Positions 58,174 to 64,000 of a DNA stretch of 64,000 nt are shown here, piece after piece. Made by a program: the position numbers and the translations under genes. The stretch is from contig PDHQ01000004.1 in assembly GCA_003339415.1 (NCBI GenBank), positions 370,207 through 434,206 on the forward strand. The letters are read 5' to 3'. This DNA is from Ophiocordyceps camponoti-saundersi (nom. inval.) (lineage: Eukaryota; Ascomycota; Sordariomycetes; Hypocreales; Ophiocordycipitaceae). The first letter of the stretch is position 1. Every line of letters starts with the position of its first letter. The notes beneath the pieces are model-generated. The model did no database searches, was not told where the DNA came from, and saw only the letters and a program-made list of their open reading frames with translations.

Positions 58174-59214
58174 ATGAAACTCATAACAACCTTTCTTCTC
58201 GGCAGCACGGCTGCTTTGGCCTTGACTACTTCATCCGAGACCTGCAAGAAGCAAGGGGAAGACTGCGTCCATGGTGTCGCTTCCGAGTATTGCTGCCACG
58301 GCCTCGAATGCGTCGTTCCCTCTGGCGGCAAGCCCTTGCTCGGTCTCAAGGGCAAGGTAAAATCGACATCTAATCCATACCCTGACTCACGTACATGCTA
58401 TTGACAAGTATAAACACCCTGTGTGTACATATAGTGCAAGGAGACAACCCCCAAGCCGGAGACGTGCAAGAAAGAGGGCCAAAAGTGCAACCGAGGCGTT
58501 GCCGCTGAATTCGGATGCTGCCACGGTCTCGAGTGCGTCGTCCCGGCTGACGGACAATCTCTGCTCGGACGCGAGGGCGAGGTAAGCCTCTGATGATGAC
58601 ATCTATCCATCTCGATTCTGACAAGTTCCAAAGTGCAAGAAGACGGAACCAAAGACTCCTTCACCTCCCACGCCCACTGCTCTGCCTCCTCACAACTCGA
58701 CTTCTTCGCCTCACAAGTCGGTCCCTCAACCTTGTACGACGACCTTCATCGCCCTCAACACAACTTCCTCATCCCATCAGAAGCCTTCTTCTTCTTCTTC
58801 TGCCGGCTCCAAGACCTGTAAGAAGGAGGGCGAGAAATGCAACCACGGCGTTGCCCCCGAGTTCGGATGCTGCCCTGGCCTCGTCTGTCTTTCGCCCCCT
58901 CTCGGCCCGGGTCCGCACAAAGTTGGACGTGCAGGAGTGGTGAGTTTACAAGCTCCCATCGTTGATATCTCACCAGCTTTGTGCTGACATACCGCTTCTT
59001 GCAGTGCTCTCGACAAAGTGAACCCAGCAGCTCAACCTCGGACTCTTCTCATACCGTCGCTTCCCCCACGTCTGATTCAACCCCTGAAGCTACCTCGAAT
59101 GAGAACAAGGGCAAAGCTCCTTCACTCGTCAGTGGCTCGCCTGGAAAGGCTCACGTCGGCGGCTTCATGGCTCTCGTTGCCTCCCTGGCTGTGGTTTTTC
59201 AGGCCGTTCTCTAG
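58174..59214 (+). CDS. GPI-anchored-type surface protein with three cysteine modules
   Basis: Exons 58174-58356, 58435-58581, 58634-58939 and 59005-59214 give 281 residues. After a signal peptide (MKLITTFLLGSTAALALTTS) come three similar modules, about one per exon, each with C-x6-C-x7/8-CC-x4-C (e.g. ETCKKEGQKCNRGVAAEF, then GCCHGLECVVP). The middle of exon 3 is a Ser/Thr/Pro-rich linker. The C-terminus is a Ser/Thr-rich stalk (SEPSSSTSDSSHTVASPT), then a small-residue site (SGSPGKAHVGG) and a hydrophobic end (FMALVASLAVVFQAVL), typical of GPI attachment. Each intron is phase 0 and each following exon starts with a Cys codon. The module matches the one in the secreted protein at 47167. The function is unknown; a cell-surface location is likely. 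Confidence 0.85.
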
Positions 59215-59422
59215 ACAAGTCGTGGGGGGGAGTTGGCTGTGGTTGAGGAGAGCTGTGTTCTACCTTTCATGTCATCATAGTTGTTGCCTTCGTATCCATG
59301 TCTTCTTTCAATTCACTTTTTGATATTGACGAGTTATCTCGATATTACTTGACAGGAAATTTACTAAAAGACTTCCTTCACAACCTGACCATCATCTATG
59401 TACATCTCGTAAAGCAACTGGC
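59215..59422. other. Convergent spacer
   Basis: A short 3' spacer with nothing notable. Confidence 0.3.
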
Positions 59423-59812
59423 TCAGTCGTCACCAAGAATCCTATGATAGGCTCGCATATACGGAGCCAGTCGATCATCATCGAACCGAGGCCGGGGACG
59501 ATCCGGAACGAATTCCACCCCCGGGAGGTTGCGTAACTGATTCGGGTTGCCTCTGTAACGTGCTCCGAAGGGATTCGGATCATTGCGATGCCCGCTCGGA
59601 TACCATCGACCGACAGGAGGCGCCATCGGAGCCTGCCGGAGCCCGTTTGGAGGGCCAGGTGGAGAGACGGCGGTTCTGGCTGCAAAGGCCCCCTTTGGAG
59701 AGCCCGGACGACCTCGAGGGTTGATGATATTATATGCTTCATGCCGTGGAAAGCTGGCTGCCGTTGTGAAGCCGAGGAGAGTTGCGTAGAAGAGGACTGA
59801 TGAAGGGTGCAT
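59423..59812 (-). CDS. Small secreted Pro/Arg-rich protein
   Basis: Intronless, 129 residues. A signal peptide (MHPSSVLFYATLLGFTTAAS) is followed by a low-complexity Pro/Arg/Gly/Asn-rich mature part (PGSPKGAFAARTAVSPPGPP, RNDPNPFGARYRGNPNQL), ending YHRILGDD. There are no cysteines after the signal peptide. It looks like an intrinsically disordered secreted protein of unknown role. It is convergent with the GPI-type gene, about 210 bp apart. Confidence 0.65.
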   Translation of the reverse strand: MHPSSVLFYATLLGFTTAASFPRHEAYNIINPRGRPGSPKGAFAARTAVSPPGPPNGLRQAPMAPPVGRWYPSGHRNDPNPFGARYRGNPNQLRNLPGVEFVPDRPRPRFDDDRLAPYMRAYHRILGDD

Positions 59813-60988
59813 TGTTTGGTTGTATAGTTATAGTGATGGTGTTTGCTTCTCTATCTGACGGGGAGTTGTGCTCTCACGCATGAGCCACTACGAAGAGGAG
59901 GAAATGGGCTTCGTCTTACAAACACGACTCTCTCTCGCCCCCTCGGTGAATAGTTCGGTCATGCCGACCCGTCGGAAGTCACTGAAAGAGGAAGAAGATG
60001 AGGCACTTTTGGAGAATATAACAAACATATATGTGTAGCATCATGTATGTACAGAGCATCAGATATAACTCGAAACGGGTATCGCGGCAAAAAGAGGTTG
60101 AGAAAGCCGCCGGGTGGTGTGTAGATGAGGTTCACAAGTGATTGGAGATGGGCGGAAAAGACAGCTGAAGAGGTTAAGATAGGTGACAACCTAGACTTCT
60201 AGGCATCTCTGCCGCTACCATATGATGAGCCTTTACACACGAAACGACAGGATGAGGACGATATTTCCAGTCTACCATCTCTTATAGCATATCTCGGGTT
60301 CATGCATAACTATCAACAATAAACTACGCAATACGGCCTTGGAGACCGAGGGAAGTTGAGGTTTTAACGAACCATGCACATGTATGTATGTATATCGCAT
60401 CTTGGCCGCCGGTAAAGCCAAGCCTTGAATCATTTAAACACGCGAGTGAAACTACCGTCCATCATCTCATCGATTCGCAACTCTCTGCTTTATTTTGCTT
60501 ACATGTAGGGGCTTGAAGTTCCGGCAACTCTCCTCCCGAGAGGCACAGCCATACCAACGTCCTCGTACTACAAGCAGACACTATATCCTCATCCGGCTCG
60601 CCTATACATAGAGGTGTTGCCGTCAAACCCAACCAACACTGCCATCCAAGAACTTCATTGAGCAGTGATCACGTTGCCAAGTCAAAACCCCTCAGGGGGG
60701 GGGGGGGACAACAACCTCGAGGCTCGTCCCGAGAATGTTGCAGTCAAGACAACCGCGGGGTTTCCTGATTATGACGCCTTTCGTTGCATCACCATGACGA
60801 AGAGAAGACGTCATCAGCACCTCTCGTATATATCCTGCCTATAACTTATAACACACAAGGGAATATCACTCGGATGAAACCTCGGCAACAAACAACTTTA
60901 CCTTTACACACACACAATTCCTCACCAGCTTTCAGAGAAAGAAAAGAGAAAGGTAGAGAGGTTAGGAAAAAAAAGACAGAAAGAAAGC
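59813..60988. other. Intergenic, 1.2 kb
   Basis: No gene. It contains a TATATA-like patch near 60826 upstream of the small protein at 60989 and a G run (60696-60708). Confidence 0.4.
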
Positions 60989-61275
60989 ATGAGCGGAATA
61001 ACAGACGAAGCGGCCATCGAAGGCCACGACCTCATCCAGAGAGCCGAGGAAGAAGAAGAGAGGGTAATCTTTACCATCTGTAGACTGCCTCCCTACCTAC
61101 CTATCCAAGTCTAATCGAGAACCCATAGCTTCACTCCCATGATCGCGACACCTCGCAGACCAAGAAACAGACAGAGGGCGCCCCGGGCGACTCCGAGCCA
61201 GGAGGAGACAGGACGACGACGAGCGGACAGTCGACGCTCGACAAGGTCAAGGAGGTGCTTCACCTGAACAAGTGA
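60989..61275 (+). CDS. Small hydrophilic Glu/Lys-rich protein
   Basis: Exons 60989-61063 and 61129-61275 give 73 residues: MSGITDEAAIEGHDLIQRAE, then acidic and polar sequence, ending STLDKVKEVLHLNK. No signal peptide, cysteines or membrane span. The DK(V)KEVLHLNK ending resembles small fungal hydrophilic stress-type proteins. The function is unknown. The join gives an exact frame to TGA, but the acceptor could also be the cgcag about 30 nt downstream. Confidence 0.55.
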
Positions 61276-61520
61276 TGCTACGTACACATAAACTCTCTTT
61301 AGCCTGATACGAGGCTTGGCTTTCGTGCGTTCCCGCGTCAGCCGGCTTCGTCTTGAGAGTCACGGCTGTGAGGACATCATCATCTCCTCTTCACGAATTC
61401 GAAGCCATTAAGCAGTTTCAATTTCAATATAAACACTAGTTACTGAAGTGAAGACAAGCCAAGTCTTATAACCGATACCTCGTAGAAAAAAAACCAACCA
61501 GTAGGTCGGCCCTCCTGAAA

Positions 61521-63299
61521 TCAACGCGTACGGCACATACGGCCGTCCTCGCCGACGTGCCAATCCTCGCTGCCGACGCCCGCCGTGACGTAGAGCAGAC
61601 CGTCCTTGTCATACTTCTTCTTAATCTTCAGTAGACGCGGGTAGTTTGCGCCGAAGAAGGTGTCCTGGAAATTCGGTTGCTGGAAATCGGCCTCGTTCAT
61701 GTAGGCGCCGCCTCCCGGAGCGGCTGCCTCCTGCAGCGGCTGAAACTCTTGCGTGATCCTGTCTCTCTGCTGTTTCACATATTCTATCGGGGCACCATCC
61801 TTCAGCAGTATCCCGACCAAGTTGTGGACGATGGTCCGCCGCCACTGAGGCAGCACGGCATTGGAGCTGCCGGAGCCGAATCGCGACACATCCAGGGCGA
61901 CTCCGTAAATACCTCCTCCTCTCTTGATGATCTCGCGCGAGACCTCGGGAAGCTTGGCCAGTGCGGAACGGGGGTATAGATGTCCGCCGTACACGGCGCC
62001 GGATATGGCGCCGGTGAGGGAGAAGCTGTCGTTGGATGGCGTGCCGAAGTAGTGAGCCATGTGCTGTTGGTACGAGGAAAACTCGGAAAAGCTGGCTTGC
62101 AAGCTGAGACCTTGGCTACTAACCGCAGCTTCCAGCGGCTTCATGGCGAGTCGGACCTGGGCCTCGGTCATATTGTAGCCCGTCACGGCGAGGCCACGGA
62201 ACGTTGTCCCGATGACGAAGTAGACGAGGGTGAGACCGGCATCGACCATTGCGGGAATCGCAGAAATAAGGGGATCCCAAGCCTTTTGAACGTCGCCGTC
62301 ATGGCCTTGCGGAGCCGTCACGGTGAAGTTTGCGCCCCCGACACGAACGCTGGGATGAGCCTTGACGGTGGCGGAGAGGACGACGCCAAAGTTGCCGCCG
62401 CCACCGCCGCTCAAGGCCCAGTACAAGTCGCGATGCTTATTCGATGCCGACGCTGTGACGACTCGGCCCGACGGCGTCACCACCTCGAAGCTGAGCGTGT
62501 TATCGGCGCTGAGGCCGAAGGCATTGCTGAGAGCCGAGTGGCCGCCGCCCTGTGTGTAGCCCCCGGCTATGCCGACCGTCGGACACTCTCCCCCGACAAC
62601 CACCAAGCCGGCCTTGCGAGCGGCCTCGTTGGCCTCGAAGCCCCAGACGCCGGCACCTATGCGGAGAGCCTTTCCTACGTAACGCTTGTCGGCCCAGTCC
62701 AGGATCCGTGTCTCCTTCAGGTGCTGAGTCCACAAGGCGAGAGCGCCGGCGCCGGTCGATCGACCCAAGAAGTCGTGCCCCGTGTTCCTGATGACGAGCC
62801 TGATGTTGTGCTTGCGGGCGAAGCTGAGCGTTGCAGCGACGTCGTTGGCCTGCCTAACGTCTACGGCGTACCGCACGTAGCTGCCCACCCGGCAAGCCGT
62901 CTCCCTCGGCTGGAAAGGGTCGCAGCTAAGGTTGGCAAACAGGGTTGACATGACCGACGACGACGACGCGATGCTGCAGGTACGAGAACTCCTGGTCAAT
63001 TGTTGCCCGCCACAGACGATACCTCATGCTTCTCCTACTCACTGGACGGTGGCGTCGCGCCAACGACGACGCAGCTCAGAGCAGAGACCCTCGTCGTAGT
63101 TGGGGTCATGGCACGGTGAGCCCAGCGGCACCGTGGCCACGAGACGGCCGCCGACCGTCTCGTTGAGCCGCGCCCACTCACCCGCACGCGGCCAGCAGGC
63201 GTCTCCGGGATAGCATTTGCAATGGTTCCCGTACAGGCTTGAGGCGCCAACACCGGCGACGATCAGGGCAGACGAGATGGCAGCGCCTAGAGTGAACAT
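61521..63299 (-). CDS. Secreted FAD-linked oxidase (BBE/PCMH type)
   Basis: Exons 63043-63299 and 61521-62991 (minus strand) give 575 residues. A signal peptide (MFTLGAAISSALIVAGVGAS) is followed by a Cys-rich N-terminal segment (NHCKCYPGDACWP). The PCMH FAD-binding domain has RLVIRNTGHDFLGRSTGAGA with the covalent His H158 and GGECPTVGIAGGYTQGGGHS with C222, so bicovalent flavin attachment is plausible. The GGGGGNFGVVLSATVKAHP motif and a C-terminal BBE domain ending near YYDKDGLLYVTAGVGSEDW-like sequence are present. Such enzymes oxidise sugars, alkaloids or polyketide intermediates. No other biosynthetic genes are near, so no pathway is claimed. Confidence 0.93.
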
Positions 63300-63626
63300 G
63301 GTGTCGCCTTTGTCGGATTGGCGATACTGTTGCCGGCCTCACCCAGCTTTATATACCCAGATATACAAGTAGGCTTGAATCTCGATCAGCTCTGGCCACC
63401 CTCCCTGCCGAGCTACATAAAATGATCCTACATACAAGAAGGGATGAGGTATCATTAAGGCTGATGGCCAACGGTCGGCGTGAATATGTCGAGCGTTGAT
63501 CTTGGCGTCCATGTATCCGGAAAGCTGCAAGATCCATCTTGGATACTACTACATACTCCGTCTAGGAACGTGAGACAAGTGGCAGTTGCCCGGAGCCGGC
63601 CTCAAGCATTGATGCTGGCATCTCCA
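63300..63626. promoter_or_regulatory. FAD oxidase promoter and neighbour's 3' flank
   Basis: No gene. It includes the TATA box and sequence leading to the stop of the next minus-strand gene. Confidence 0.4.
63347..63355 (-). promoter_or_regulatory. TATA box of the FAD oxidase gene
   Basis: TATATAAAG on the minus strand, about 50 nt before the start codon at 63299. Confidence 0.5.
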
Positions 63627-64000
63627 TCACTGAGCCACGCTCAGTTGCAGTGCCGTGTCCACATCCTCCTCCATCCTTTCCAGCCGCTGGGTCAAGACGC
63701 TGTCGTAAGGCGAAAATTCCATCATTTTCATGACAAACGACCCCTGCGCGCCCCAGGTGCAACCATGCAAGTTATCACGTATATGCGCGAGTAAGACTTT
63801 GGCGGCTTTGTCGTAGTAAAGCCCGGAATTACTCATCTCCTGAAGCACGTCGAGCGCCATGGCCGCGTCGCCAAGCCGGTTCCAGTGAATCCTGGCCAGC
63901 CTGACATAGAATGGAGTGGAAACGCCGAGCACGAATGAGCAGAGGCCCAGCGCCTTGATGCGAGGCAGCACCTGCAGCGCGAAGGGCGACGGGCGTGCAA
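63627..64000 (-). CDS. C-terminal end of an unidentified protein, cut by the window edge
   Basis: Open frame on the minus strand from the window edge to a TGA at 63627-63629, about 123 residues. The helical sequence includes FALQVLPRIKALGLCSFVLG, HWNRLGDAAMALDVLQEMSN and FSPYDSVLTQRLERMEEDVD. It looks like the end of a helical, soluble protein. I do not recognise the family; a fungal-specific transcription factor C-terminus is one possibility, but there is no diagnostic motif. Confidence 0.6.
   Translation of the reverse strand, partial: ARPSPFALQVLPRIKALGLCSFVLGVSTPFYVRLARIHWNRLGDAAMALDVLQEMSNSGLYYDKAAKVLLAHIRDNLHGCTWGAQGSFVMKMMEFSPYDSVLTQRLERMEEDVDTALQLSVAQ

Noticed and set aside
61980..62948. 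322-codon plus-strand frame opposite the FAD oxidase
   Set aside because: Antisense shadow of the PCMH domain.

Overview
The window comes from a filamentous ascomycete, most likely a Sordariomycete and plausibly Hypocreales. Supporting this are many short introns (about 50-100 nt) with GTRNGT-like donors and CAG/TAG acceptors, pyrimidine-rich promoters, monocistronic genes on both strands, and lineage-typical products: a HET-domain protein, a GEgh16-like secreted protein, a Zn(II)2Cys6 regulator, PPG1 phosphatase and LIS1/NudF. Exon joins below were read by hand; unless stated otherwise the summed exon lengths are multiples of three. There is one assembly gap (10 N at 37732-37741).

Left part (1-25.5 kb) is mostly conserved housekeeping genes: an SR-type splicing factor without a visible first exon, a mitochondrial carrier, ribosomal protein L18, mitochondrial 2'-O-rRNA methyltransferase MRM2, a coiled-coil protein, oligosaccharyltransferase OST3/6, the RACK1/CPC-2 scaffold, TAF8, a three-domain isochorismatase/AlkB/GST fusion, mitochondrial serine hydroxymethyltransferase, ribosomal protein L19 (start codon split by an intron), Rho-GDI and PPG1.

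Middle part (25.5-47 kb) is accessory and gene-poor: a multi-pass membrane protein divergent from a HET-domain protein, a CCHC zinc-knuckle protein, a GEgh16-like secreted protein whose tail is a tandem array of acidic units separated by Lys-Arg, then about 3.7 kb without genes and with long G/C homopolymers and the gap. A Zn2Cys6 regulator resembling ACR-2 and an MFS efflux-type transporter follow as a divergent pair, separated by an almost pure poly-C tract of about 190 nt.

Right part (47-64 kb) mixes a secreted cysteine-knot-like protein with a Lys/Trp repeat tail, a SAM methyltransferase, LIS1/NudF, a ROG1-type serine esterase, an NTF2/SnoaL-like protein, a GPI-anchored-type protein with three cysteine modules of the same kind, a Pro-rich secreted protein, a small hydrophilic protein, a secreted covalent-flavin oxidase and a gene running off the edge. 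Of the surface and secreted products, the cysteine-module proteins and the Lys-Arg repeat protein are the most unusual content, together with the triple fusion and the HET/membrane pair.
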